A stretch of DNA of 34,341 nt from Bacteroidia bacterium (GTDB lineage Bacteria > Bacteroidota > Bacteroidia > Chitinophagales > BACL12): positions 1 to 34,341 of the forward strand of contig JAUIHG010000012.1 of NCBI GenBank assembly GCA_030432405.1, in the 5' to 3' direction. The position numbers were made by a program, and so were the translations under genes. Shown here piece after piece: positions 22,833 through 30,609 of this stretch. Every line of letters starts with the position of its first letter. Positions within the stretch are counted from its first letter, which is position 1. The notes below the pieces were generated by a model that was not told the origin of the DNA, did no database searches, and saw nothing but the letters and a program-made list of their open reading frames with translations.

Positions 22833-23753
22833 TTAAGGCTGGGCGGAGCCCGGTGCTGGAAGGCATTCGGTCAACAGCGCATCCATCTGCTGCTGCAGGC
22901 TGCGGGCAGCTTCCCGGGCGGCTTCAGCAAAACCCTTCCCGGAATCCGCATAGAGGATGCCCCGCGAACTGTTGACCAACAGGCCACAGCGGGCGTTCAT
23001 CCCCGCCCGGCTGAGCGCCGCCAGGTCGCCGCCCTGTGCGCCAACCCCGGGTACCAGGAAAAAGGCATCCGGCGCTAACGCGCGAAGGCCTTGAAATGCC
23101 CCGGGGTGGGTGGCCCCCAAGACGTACATGAGGCGTTCGTGGCCGGCATAGGTGCCGGCAATGCGCATGACCCGTTCGTGCAGCGCTTCGCCGTTTTCGG
23201 CCATCTGCTGGAAATCCGCGCTGCCTGGGTTGGAGGTCAGGGCCAGCAGTATAGCCCATTTGCCGTCGTGTTCCAGGAAAGGTTCCACCGAGTCGCGGCC
23301 CATGTAGGGCGCCACGGTAAGGGCGTCGAAGTCCAGCTTGTCGTAGAAGGCCTGCGCATAGCGGCGGGCGGTATTGCCGATGTCGCCGCGTTTGGCGTCG
23401 GCGATGGCCAGATGGCTGTGCGGAATCAAGGCCCGCGTGGCTTCCAGGCTGCGCCAGCCTTCGGGGCCGAGGGCTTCGTAAAAGGCGGTGTTTGGCTTGT
23501 AGGCCACGCAGAGGTCGGCAGTGGCTTCGACAATGGCCTTGTTGAAGGCCAAAACGGGGTCGCGTTCGCCGAGCAGGTGTTCCGGAATCCGTGCCGGATC
23601 GGTGTCCAGGCCTACGCAGAGGTAGGAACGCCGCTGAAGGATGGCGTCAAAAAGGGCATCGGGGCTGGTCAGGCGCTGGGGCACGGTTGGCGGCGTTTGG
23701 GGGATGCGGTGATTGGGTGGAGCAGCAAGGCGATGGCCCAGGTTCCGGTGCAT
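22833..23753 (-). CDS. pyrF: Orotidine-5'-phosphate decarboxylase
   Basis: Decarboxylates OMP to UMP in pyrimidine synthesis. The sequence matches the longer subfamily 2: LCVGLDTDPARIPE, YKPNTAFYEALG, the catalytic block DAKRGDIGNTA (residues 119-128) and SSRGILYAD near the C-terminus. The phosphate-binding text VPGVGAQGGD is present. Start is uncertain: the ATG at 23753 gives 306 residues, but the GTG at 23684 (VPQRLTSPDALFD) gives 283, closer to the usual length. The preceding gene nfu ends only 13 bases upstream of 23753, so they belong to one operon with mrp. Confidence 0.95.
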   Translation of the reverse strand: MHRNLGHRLAAPPNHRIPQTPPTVPQRLTSPDALFDAILQRRSYLCVGLDTDPARIPEHLLGERDPVLAFNKAIVEATADLCVAYKPNTAFYEALGPEGWRSLEATRALIPHSHLAIADAKRGDIGNTARRYAQAFYDKLDFDALTVAPYMGRDSVEPFLEHDGKWAILLALTSNPGSADFQQMAENGEALHERVMRIAGTYAGHERLMYVLGATHPGAFQGLRALAPDAFFLVPGVGAQGGDLAALSRAGMNARCGLLVNSSRGILYADSGKGFAEAAREAARSLQQQMDALLTECLPAPGSAQP

Positions 23754-23765
23754 CCAACAACCGCA

Positions 23766-24086
23766 TCAGCGCCGGTCGGATGGAGCATCCGGGGTTTCGG
23801 GCCGTGAAGGGTCCTGTCCGGCGGGATTGGTCTCGTCCACGGTGACGATGGAGCGGATCTCGGGCACCACCCCGCGCAACTCGGCTTCGACGCCGGCCTG
23901 CATGGTCATGAAGCTCATCGGGCAACGCTCACAAGCGCCCAACAGGCGAACACGGATGTCCAGATCGGAGGTGATCTCCACCAGCTCAATGTCTCCGCCG
24001 TCCTTTTGCAGGTAGGGCCGCACGCGGTCCAGCGCCCGCTCAACGCGGGCATACAGGGGGTGGTCGGCTACAGCGGATTGGGACAT
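23766..24086 (-). CDS. NifU C-terminal domain (Nfu-type) iron-sulfur carrier
   Basis: 106-residue protein made almost wholly of the NifU C-terminal domain: RVRPYLQKDGGDIELVEI, VRLLGACERCPMSFMTMQAGVEAELRG. The CERC motif is the CxxC that binds a [4Fe-4S] cluster at a dimer interface. The last 25 residues (GQDPSRPETPDAPSDRR) are a disordered acidic tail. It follows mrp by 32 bases, which supports a joint role in Fe-S cluster delivery; a -7 box (TACCTTTG on the minus strand) sits only 8 bases before the ATG and could give it an own short-leader transcript. Confidence 0.93.
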   Translation of the reverse strand: MSQSAVADHPLYARVERALDRVRPYLQKDGGDIELVEITSDLDIRVRLLGACERCPMSFMTMQAGVEAELRGVVPEIRSIVTVDETNPAGQDPSRPETPDAPSDRR

Positions 24087-24093
24087 GGCGCTA

Positions 24094-24101
24094 CAAAGGT
24101 A
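24094..24101 (-). promoter_or_regulatory. TAnnTTTG -7 box directly before the nfu start
   Basis: Minus-strand TACCTTTG, an exact TAnnTTTG match, followed by TAGCGCC and then ATG. If active, transcription would begin at or next to the start codon. A matching -33 element is not convincing. Confidence 0.45.
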
Positions 24102-24118
24102 CGGTCAAGCGGCAAGGC

Positions 24119-25225
24119 TCAGGCCTGCAGCTCAACGGGCTTGGTGGGCGGTGCGCTGGCGTTGCGTTTGCTGACGTAGCGGGCCACCTCAAAGGCCAGG
24201 TTTTCGAAGGCCTTGGCGCTGGGGCTGGAAGGCTGCATGACGGCCGGTTTGCCCTGGTCGCCGCCTTCGCGGATGCCCTGAACGATCGGGATCTGGCCCA
24301 GCAGCGGCACCTGGGCCGATGCGGCCAGGCGCTGGCCGCCGCCTTCGCCGAACAGGTAATAGCGGTTTTCCGGTAGTTCCTCCGGCGTAAACCAGGCCAT
24401 GTTCTCCACGATGCCAAGCACCGGCACGTTGATGTTGGGCATGTTGAACATGGCCAGACCCTTGCGCGCATCCGCCAGGGCCACTTCCTGGGGCGTGGTG
24501 ACCAGCACCACGCCGGTCACCGGTACGGTCTGCACGAGCGTCAGGTGGATGTCCCCGGTGCCGGGCGGCAGGTCCAGGATGAGGTAGTCCAGTTCGCCCC
24601 AGTCGCAGTCGCCAACAAACTGGCGCAGGGCACTGGAAGCCATTGGACCACGCCAGACCACCGCCTGGCTGTCGTCCACCAAAAAGCCGATGGACAGCAC
24701 CTTGATGCCGTATTGTTCCACCGGGTGCATGACCGGCTTGCCGTCGCGCTGTTCCACCTTGGGTTGGGCACCCCCGAGGTCCAGCATGGTCGGGATGGAG
24801 GGTCCATAAATGTCTGCGTCCAACAGGCCGACCTTGGCGCCGCTTTGGGCCAGGCCGAGGGCCAGGTTGACGGCCACCGTGCTCTTGCCCACGCCGCCCT
24901 TGCCGGAGGCCACGGCCACGATGTTTTTAACACCGGGAAGCAGGGCTGCGCCATCGCGGGCCGTGGTGACCCGCGCGGTCATGTTGATCGATACCATCGC
25001 CTCGCGGTCCACGAGGTGTTTGATGGCCGTTTCGCAAGCCCGGCGTATGTGGTCCTTCATGGGGCAGGCCGGCGTGGTCAATTCCACGGTGAAGGCCACG
25101 TTTTTGCCCTCCACGCGGACGTCCTTGACCATGTTGAGGGTCACCAGGTCCTGGTGCAGATCGGGATCGTCGACATTGCGCAAAGCGTCCAGGACGCGGG
25201 CTTCGGTGATGGGTTGGTCGGACAT
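24119..25225 (-). CDS. mrp: Mrp/ApbC-family iron-sulfur carrier ATPase
   Basis: 368-residue P-loop ATPase that carries or assembles Fe-S clusters. Residues 1-85 form an MIP18/DUF59 domain containing TPACPMKDHIRRACE. The deviant Walker A is SGKGGVGKS (108-116), followed by LDADIYGPSIPTML and DYLILDLPPGTGD. The CxxC that many Mrp proteins place after the ENMAW segment is replaced by MAWFTPEELPENRYYLFGEGG; I recall the same text in other Bacteroidota homologues. It is the first gene of a minus-strand cluster mrp, nfu, pyrF, pspC. The adjacent Nfu protein would be a natural partner. Confidence 0.95.
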   Translation of the reverse strand: MSDQPITEARVLDALRNVDDPDLHQDLVTLNMVKDVRVEGKNVAFTVELTTPACPMKDHIRRACETAIKHLVDREAMVSINMTARVTTARDGAALLPGVKNIVAVASGKGGVGKSTVAVNLALGLAQSGAKVGLLDADIYGPSIPTMLDLGGAQPKVEQRDGKPVMHPVEQYGIKVLSIGFLVDDSQAVVWRGPMASSALRQFVGDCDWGELDYLILDLPPGTGDIHLTLVQTVPVTGVVLVTTPQEVALADARKGLAMFNMPNINVPVLGIVENMAWFTPEELPENRYYLFGEGGGQRLAASAQVPLLGQIPIVQGIREGGDQGKPAVMQPSSPSAKAFENLAFEVARYVSKRNASAPPTKPVELQA

Positions 25226-25282
25226 AAAACTGGGTTCAAAAATGCGTACTGGAATAATCGTTCTAAAAACAGTATGGACGCA

Positions 25283-26488
25283 TCAGGGTTCGATGCGCAG
25301 GTACTCGGCCTGCAGGCCGTATTCCATCCATTGCAGTACCGGGCCGTTGAGCATCCAGGATTGGGCAATGTTGTCGGTGAGGTTCGTGCTTTCGCCGGAG
25401 GCGAAGGCATGCAGGCGGCGGTCCAGGTCCTCGTAGACCACGATCTCCCGCCAGGCTTCCACACGGCCCGGTTCCCAGGATTCGGCCATGGTATTGCGGC
25501 CGTTCTGGTAGACGTAGAAATTGCCGTTGGCGTCCACATACCACAGGCTGCGGTCCACCAGATCCAGACGGCGCGGCGGATTTGGGCTGAGTTTGGTGGT
25601 CCTGGTGGCCTCTCCGGTGCTGGACCAGGCAAAAAACTCGCCGCGGTCGTCGATCCAGGCCACGGTGTTCCAGCCCACATACAGGCTGTCCACATTGAAG
25701 CCGTATTCGGGTTCGTAGCGCTTGCCGCGGTCAAAAATCTGCAGTTTCTGGAAGCGGTCCACCCAGGCGATGGTGTTGCAACCCAGCACGACTTTTTCCG
25801 GCGCATAGCTGTCAATAACGCCAGTCCGGCCCTGCCAATAAGCCCACAGTTGGCCCTGGCCGTCCTGCCAGGCCACCACATCCGCACCGGCCCCGTGGGC
25901 TTCGGTCTGCAGGTTTTCGAGGATGCGGGTCCGCCCGCGGTGTAGCAGGACCAGGCGCTGGAGGCGGTCGAAAAAAAGCAGCAGGGAGTCGCCGATGTAG
26001 AGGTCATCGGGGTTGAGCCGGAAGGTCACCAATTGGGTGCGCACCCCGTTCTGGAAGACGGTGTAATGCGCGGGCATGCGGTAGACCAATTGGCCGGGAA
26101 GGGCCTGCCAATCGAGCGGTCCTATGGCCCCAAGCGGTTTGTCCTCGCCGTCGCGCCACAGGTGCAGCTCCCGCGTGTTGTCCATGTAAACCAGGTAATC
26201 CGGCTGGGCTTGCCATTCGGGGACCGGTTGGTTGGTCAGGCGCTGTTCCCCGGTTTCATCCCCCACGATCAGCCAGCCGCGTTCGTCGGTGTAGACGCCA
26301 AAACCCAGGGTATGGTCTTCCGTCTGTTCCGTTCCGCCTTCCGGCGAAACGTCCTGGTCTTTCTGGTCCTGTGCACCAAGCGGATGCGCGGGCAGCACAA
26401 ACCCGGCCATCAGCAACAGCGCATAGGCCAGGACGTTCAGGGGGCGGGCGCTTGGCTGCAGTACATGGCCGGTGGGCGGCTGCTTCAT
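25283..26488 (-). CDS. Secreted protein of about ten 35-residue repeats
   Basis: 401 residues starting with a signal peptide (MKQPPTGHVL...LNVLAYALLLMAGFVLPAHPLGAQ). After an acidic spacer the protein repeats a unit of roughly 35 residues with the pattern (L/V)-x-Y/W-x-D-x(3,5)-L-x-(V/F/W)-x(2,3)-G. Unit starts are near residues 63, 98, 134, 168, 203, 238, 274, 314, 348 and 384; examples are YLVYMDNTRELHLWRDGED, NTIAWVDRFQKLQIFDRGK and NTVAWIDDRGEFFAWSSTGE. Spacing is 34-40, consistent with short beta blades or a solenoid. I do not recognise a family. It is divergent from the gene at 26729; the reading frame is open far upstream of the signal peptide, but that is not homologous. The ninth unit contains an exact palindrome copy (HAFASGESTNL). 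Confidence 0.82.
   Translation of the reverse strand: MKQPPTGHVLQPSARPLNVLAYALLLMAGFVLPAHPLGAQDQKDQDVSPEGGTEQTEDHTLGFGVYTDERGWLIVGDETGEQRLTNQPVPEWQAQPDYLVYMDNTRELHLWRDGEDKPLGAIGPLDWQALPGQLVYRMPAHYTVFQNGVRTQLVTFRLNPDDLYIGDSLLLFFDRLQRLVLLHRGRTRILENLQTEAHGAGADVVAWQDGQGQLWAYWQGRTGVIDSYAPEKVVLGCNTIAWVDRFQKLQIFDRGKRYEPEYGFNVDSLYVGWNTVAWIDDRGEFFAWSSTGEATRTTKLSPNPPRRLDLVDRSLWYVDANGNFYVYQNGRNTMAESWEPGRVEAWREIVVYEDLDRRLHAFASGESTNLTDNIAQSWMLNGPVLQWMEYGLQAEYLRIEP
25391..25405. repeat. Dispersed palindrome copy A6 (exact 15-mer, in the repeat-protein gene)
   Basis: TTCGCC-GGA-GGCGAA, read on the minus strand as F-A-S-G-E-S in the turn of the ninth protein repeat. Confidence 0.8.
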
Positions 26489-26534
26489 GCTGCAAAACAA
26501 CGGCAGGTTGTGCAGTTCCGGGCCTGGTTTTGCG

Positions 26535-26556
26535 TTCGCCGGCAGCCGCCGGCGAA
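26535..26556. repeat. Palindrome variant, large spacer (intergenic)
   Basis: TTCGCCGGC...GCCGGCGAA: 9-base arms with a 4-base centre, followed by GGCC. It is non-coding, about 50 bases upstream of the 401-residue gene. Confidence 0.6.
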
Positions 26557-26728
26557 GGCCTGTGTATGCCTGCTTCAAAGCGCTGTGCCGCTTTCCAGCC
26601 CCAGCCGTGGCAACAGCGCCTAGATTCGGTGCCCCTCCGCCGCCAGGTGCTTTGGGCCTGTCAGGCCTAACCCTGGCGGTTGCCGCCCACCTCCGGCCCC
26701 ATTTGAAAAATCCATCAATACCACACCC

Positions 26729-27826
26729 ATGAAAAGCATCCACAACGAGCGGCCTACCCGAATAGGACAGGCCGTGTCGCTTGATCGAGATAAGGACGTG
26801 CCGGCACCGAACTCCTCCGGCAGTCCACGGCCGCCACGCAGCGGCCGGCTGCGCTTGGTAGCCCATCGGCCGGGCCCTGGATTTGAGGAGGAGCGCCGCC
26901 GCGACCGGCCCTTTGCGGTGCTGCTGCCGGACGAAACCGCCATGCTCTTCCGGGAAGCCCTGGCATACGCGCAGCACGCCTTTCAACCCAAACTGCACGA
27001 AGCACCGGAACTGCTGTTGCCCAGGCTTTTGGCATCGGCGGCAACCGGAGGCTTTCGCGATGCCGGATTTGATGTCCGTCAGGAGGAAGAATGGGCCTAC
27101 CTGGCCGAAACCCTCGGCCCGCGCAGCGCTTCGGACCCCTGGACGGTGGATAAGAGCTGGCGCGATCGGCATGCCGTGCCCCGCTTGCACCTCCTGCAGG
27201 ACTTGTGTGCCCTGGACCCTTATGAATACGGCCTGGTCTACCTGTTGATGCATACCCTGGACCGCCCCTTGTCGCGCAGCCGCATGCTCGGCGAAATACG
27301 CGCCCTGATCCGGTCCTGGAACACCACCATGGAGCCTGGCCAGGGTTTGCTCAGCCTGACCATGCTGCGGCTTGCCCTTCGCGGATACGCCTGGTGGACC
27401 CGCTTGCCCGACGGCATACAAAGCGTGCACGCGGCCATGGTGGCCAGCGTGATCGGAAGCCTGGAAGGGGCCTGTACGGCCATCAGCGGACAGCATTTGC
27501 TGGCGCGGCGCAGCATCGATTGGAACCGCGTGCATCTGGCCATGCTGGCCGGCGCCTTGTCCCATAGTCTGCCGGCGCTGCCCAAGCTGCAGGCCTGGCA
27601 AGCCCGGTGGAACACCATACAATCCGGACAAAAACACCCGGATGCCCGACAGCCGGACCAAGGGTTGCCGCAACACACGCTCAGGCCCGAGCGCAGCGGC
27701 CGCAAAGCACCGCTTCCGCGCCGGCGGCATGTGGCCTTTGCCGAGCGGCCAGCCGTCCTCAAAGCCGTTGCCGAACCGGCGATGTCCCTGGAGCGCAAAG
27801 GGGAGCGTATGCCCGATGAGCCCTAG
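26729..27826 (+). CDS. Hypothetical helical protein, unknown
   Basis: 365 residues, no signal peptide or transmembrane segment visible. The first 55 residues are basic and Pro-rich (SSGSPRPPRSGRLRLVAHRPGPGF). The middle, about 65-300, is predicted mostly helical (LLPDETAMLFREALAYAQHAF, LHLLQDLCALDPYEYGLVYLLMHTLDRPLSRSRMLGEIRALIRSW) and the end is Arg-rich (LRPERSGRKAPLPRRRHVAFAERPAV). I do not recognise a domain. It starts at ATG 26729, divergent from the repeat protein, and ends before a hairpin that terminates the opposite LysM gene. Codon choice is like its neighbours (Gly GGC, Ala GCC). Some doubt remains, because the opposite strand is also open through much of it. Confidence 0.65.
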   Translation: MKSIHNERPTRIGQAVSLDRDKDVPAPNSSGSPRPPRSGRLRLVAHRPGPGFEEERRRDRPFAVLLPDETAMLFREALAYAQHAFQPKLHEAPELLLPRLLASAATGGFRDAGFDVRQEEEWAYLAETLGPRSASDPWTVDKSWRDRHAVPRLHLLQDLCALDPYEYGLVYLLMHTLDRPLSRSRMLGEIRALIRSWNTTMEPGQGLLSLTMLRLALRGYAWWTRLPDGIQSVHAAMVASVIGSLEGACTAISGQHLLARRSIDWNRVHLAMLAGALSHSLPALPKLQAWQARWNTIQSGQKHPDARQPDQGLPQHTLRPERSGRKAPLPRRRHVAFAERPAVLKAVAEPAMSLERKGERMPDEP

Positions 27827-27884
27827 CGAATTGAACAGGTGTTCAGAAGCGGGAGGGCGGTGTACAAGAGCCTTCCCGCATGCA

Positions 27885-27921
27885 GAAAAAAACCGAGCTC
27901 CAGCATTTGCCGGAGCTCGGT
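27885..27921 (-). terminator. Rho-independent terminator of the LysM gene
   Basis: On the minus strand ACCGAGCTCC and GGAGCTCGGT (10-bp perfect arms) enclose a 10-base loop and are followed by seven T. It lies 43 bases after the LysM stop. Confidence 0.9.
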
Positions 27922-27963
27922 AGGGCGCCTTGGCGCCAAGAGACGATCAGGTACACGCCGCAA

Positions 27964-28356
27964 TCAAGCCAGAAATGGCAGCTTGAGTTCCTGCCCGGGA
28001 TGGATTACGTCGGGGTTGTCGCCAATCACATCCCGGTTGGCTTCGTGGATTTGCTTGTAGGACATGCCCTTGCCTTTGCCGTAATACTGCTCGGCAATCT
28101 TGTACAGGGTGTCGCCGCTTTGCACGGTGTGCTCAGCAAAAAAACCTTGCTCGGCATAGGTGATGTCGGCCTCGATGTCGTTGGGGGATTCCCCGCCGAT
28201 TTCCTTGATTTTATCCCACAGGAGGTTCTTGTCGTGGGCGGTTTTGACCTTGCCGCCAAATTTGAGTTTTCCGTCTTCTTCGCGGACGTATCCGCCTTCC
28301 ACGGCCATCGTCTCACCGAGATCGAGGACGGGCTGGTATTTTGCTTTGATGCTCAT
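27964..28356 (-). CDS. LysM-domain protein with BON-like N-terminus
   Basis: 130 residues, no signal peptide visible. The C-terminal LysM domain occupies about residues 75-128 (HTVQSGDTLYKIAEQYYGKGKGMSYKQIHEANRDVIGDNPDVIHPGQELKLPFL), a peptidoglycan-binding fold. Residues 15-68 (MAVEGGYVREEDGKLKFGGKVKTAHDKNLLWDKIKEIGG) resemble the BON domain that accompanies LysM in YgaU-type proteins. Lack of an export signal suggests a cytoplasmic or leaderless location as in YgaU. A strong terminator follows. The gene stands alone. Confidence 0.9.
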   Translation of the reverse strand: MSIKAKYQPVLDLGETMAVEGGYVREEDGKLKFGGKVKTAHDKNLLWDKIKEIGGESPNDIEADITYAEQGFFAEHTVQSGDTLYKIAEQYYGKGKGMSYKQIHEANRDVIGDNPDVIHPGQELKLPFLA

Positions 28357-28552
28357 GGCTGATTGTTGAAGGAGTGGACAGCGCCAATGGCTTGGTATTC
28401 CCGTTGGCTGTGCCGGGCAACGCGCTGCAGTGCCGCCAAAATAAGGACGGCAACCTCAAGCGTGGGTCACGTTTGTTGCCAAAGCTCCGTGCCACACACA
28501 TCCACCAATGCGGTCAGAGGCAGGCCTTCAACAGGTGGCCGGACGGCCGAAA

Positions 28553-28577
28553 GCCCGGTCGGGATCACCGACCGGGC
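28553..28577. terminator. Weak hairpin terminator downstream of the small lipoprotein gene
   Basis: GCCCGGTCGG-GATCA-CCGACCGGGC, 10-bp perfect arms. On the minus strand only TTT follows, so termination efficiency is doubtful. It lies about 28 bases past the stop codon of the lipoprotein gene at 28605. Confidence 0.5.
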
Positions 28578-28604
28578 CAGGTTTAAAGCCGTGCGCTTGG
28601 GCGC

Positions 28605-29012
28605 TTATTCGTGGTAGTTCTTGACCCGCACCCCGTCAAAGGAGACGCCGGTGGGCAGGTCAAAGCGCAACTGGTCGGGCGTAACCGCGGCGTCCAGCAC
28701 AAAGGTGCCGTCGCTTTCGCGGCCCAGCTGGTGGTGGATCACGGCACCGGAGCGCATGAGTTTGAATTCAAAACCGCTGAAACGGCCACCTTGGTTGTTG
28801 TCTGCACTTTCTGCAGAAATGATGTCATCGGAAACGCGGTGGAGCTCCAGGTCAAAGGTTTCGGACACGGAGCCGTCCACGTCCACGAAGGTTCCGCGGA
28901 ACAGGCCCGCTGCTTCGCCGGCAATGTTGGTCTTGATGGCCGGTGTGGTGGGTTGACAGGCTGCGAGCAGCAGGACGAAGGCAGCGGCAAAAAGGGATTG
29001 CAGCGTTTTCAT
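28605..29012 (-). CDS. Small lipoprotein, unknown function
   Basis: 135 residues starting MKTLQSLFAAAFVLLLAACQ, a lipoprotein signal with lipobox LAAC. The mature part (GEAAGLFRGTFVDVDGSVSETFDLELHRVSDDIISAESADNNQGGRFSGFEFKLMRSG...VVIHHQLGRESDGTFVLD) is a small beta-rich domain with repeated G-x-F and D-x-(S/T) elements, suggestive of a beta-sandwich or lipocalin-like fold. I do not recognise a family. I start at the ATG at 29012; the frame opens further upstream with non-signal residues. Confidence 0.78.
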   Translation of the reverse strand: MKTLQSLFAAAFVLLLAACQPTTPAIKTNIAGEAAGLFRGTFVDVDGSVSETFDLELHRVSDDIISAESADNNQGGRFSGFEFKLMRSGAVIHHQLGRESDGTFVLDAAVTPDQLRFDLPTGVSFDGVRVKNYHE

Positions 29013-29258
29013 GGCGGAATATGGGGCGAGTGGGAGGGGATCGCGGTGGACCACCGGGAAACCCATTAAAAATGATGTCTATATGATTCCGTAGTTACCG
29101 GAAACACAACTATTTACGCGTCCATAAGGGGGCATGTTGCGTGCAAGGCAAGGAATAAATCCATCGGCTTCCAACACCATGGACATCAGGCCTTGATGCA
29201 TCAAAAACGGCCATCATGCGGGGCAAATCCCAGGGCCAGGCCGCCAGGATGCAGCGGG

Positions 29259-30374
29259 TTATTCGCCGTCTACGGCGTACATGGCTGACCACAGACCCAG
29301 GTGCTCGGCGTCCTGGACGAGCTGCTGTTCGAAAGCGTCCAGCATGGGGCTGATGTCCCGCGTCATTTCCGGAAGCGGCAGAGCCAGGTTGATGGCGATG
29401 GCCAGATTGCGGCCGTCTTCGGTGATCAGGTAGCGGCAGTACTGGTAGGCATAGTCGGTTTGCCCGGATGCACCGGCATAGCGTTGAACCGATCCGATGA
29501 ACTCCTCGTTGCCCCGCTGGGCGGCAGCAGACCCTTCGACACCGTTGATGCTTGTTTCCAACACCCTTTCCAGCCAATCGGTCTGTTGTTCGGAAAAGCC
29601 TTCGCGGGTACGCACACGCTCGGCAAATGGCGCATAGCCCTCCATGGTGCCATAGGGCAGACGGCTGGACCAAACGCGCCGGATGGAAAAGTCCAGCGAT
29701 TTTACGCGGTTGGACCAGTGGCCCTCGTAATCCGTTGCCAGGCTGTCCGACCAAGCCCAGGCCATGTCTTCGTAAGCACCGATAGGCATGTCGCGCAATT
29801 GCGCTGCCTTTTTATGGGGGGCCGTGGTTAGGCCCAAAAAGGCCAGGCGTGCTCCCTGGAAGGGGTAAAGATGGCCGTGTTGCTCAAGGCCAAGGTCAGC
29901 GGCGATGCTGGTGCAGCGTTCCCGGCCCAGCAGGCGCATGACATAATCTGCATGAGCGGCGCTTTGGAAATCCACCATGCCCTGCACCACCATCCATAGC
30001 GGAACATGCTCGGGTTCCTCGCCATCGGCGCCTTTGGTGCCCTGTTTCCAGGCCTCAAAGGCCCCACCGTCCAGCCGCGGCAGGGAAAAGCGCTCAATTT
30101 CCTCCAGGGGAACCAGTAGTTCGGGGTCCAGAAGGTCTTCGCCCGCCAAGCGGGCGAACTCCACAGCCAGCAGGAAGAACGCGCCCTCGGCGGTGGGACG
30201 GTGGTCCTGTGCCTGGTGCTCGACCACCATCTCCCCATCCTCCAGGATGGCCAGGGAAAGGAGGTCGGCGTGTTCCTGGCTCCATTCCAGGAAAGGCATT
30301 TGGGCTTGTGCGGACCGGTACAGTCCGGCCGACAGGCAGGACACGAGCAACAGGGCAAAAAAGCTACGGATCAT
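29259..30374 (-). CDS. Secreted beta-lactamase-fold protein with lost catalytic residues
   Basis: 371 residues with a signal peptide (MIRSFFALLLVSCLSAGLYRSAQAQ). The middle matches a Bacteroidota serine-hydrolase group of class A beta-lactamase fold (VPLEEIERFSLPRLDGGAFEAWKQ, VPLWMVVQGMVDFQSAAHADYVMRLLG). The catalytic SxxK region, where homologues read ASTVK, is here PTAEGAFF (residues 60-67), with no serine or lysine. The SDN-like triad is FQSAAHA (138-140 SAA). The usual KTG/GTG motif is not obvious. It is therefore probably a non-enzymatic relative, or one whose real start and motifs I mis-assign. It would act in the periplasm or outside. The gene stands alone between two intergenic stretches. 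Confidence 0.75.
   Translation of the reverse strand: MIRSFFALLLVSCLSAGLYRSAQAQMPFLEWSQEHADLLSLAILEDGEMVVEHQAQDHRPTAEGAFFLLAVEFARLAGEDLLDPELLVPLEEIERFSLPRLDGGAFEAWKQGTKGADGEEPEHVPLWMVVQGMVDFQSAAHADYVMRLLGRERCTSIAADLGLEQHGHLYPFQGARLAFLGLTTAPHKKAAQLRDMPIGAYEDMAWAWSDSLATDYEGHWSNRVKSLDFSIRRVWSSRLPYGTMEGYAPFAERVRTREGFSEQQTDWLERVLETSINGVEGSAAAQRGNEEFIGSVQRYAGASGQTDYAYQYCRYLITEDGRNLAIAINLALPLPEMTRDISPMLDAFEQQLVQDAEHLGLWSAMYAVDGE
30138..30158. repeat. Palindrome variant TTCGCCCGC-CAA-GCGGGCGAA
   Basis: Nine-base perfect arms in the beta-lactamase-fold gene, encoding E-F-A-R-L-A-G-E on the minus strand. Confidence 0.6.
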
Positions 30375-30609
30375 GGTTGGGGCACTCGTGGAAGGTCAGG
30401 GAGCGGAAAGAGACGGTGGCAATCCGCTAGGCAGAATGGAACCGCAGAAACGGGCACAGGCTGCTTCCAGCAGGCTGCAAAATACGCGGAAAGGGCCTGC
30501 GTACTGCGGTTCATGTGGTTTTGTGCATTGGACGGCATACACCGGGCCCCATGCGTGGGGCAGGGCTTGAGCGCTGATGGACGGCAGGTACAGAGCCGCT
30601 GGAAACGCG

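Noticed and set aside
26489-27730. Upstream continuation of the 401-residue repeat protein to 815 residues
   Set aside because: The signal peptide at 26488 marks the start; the extra text is antisense to the gene at 26729 and shows no motif.
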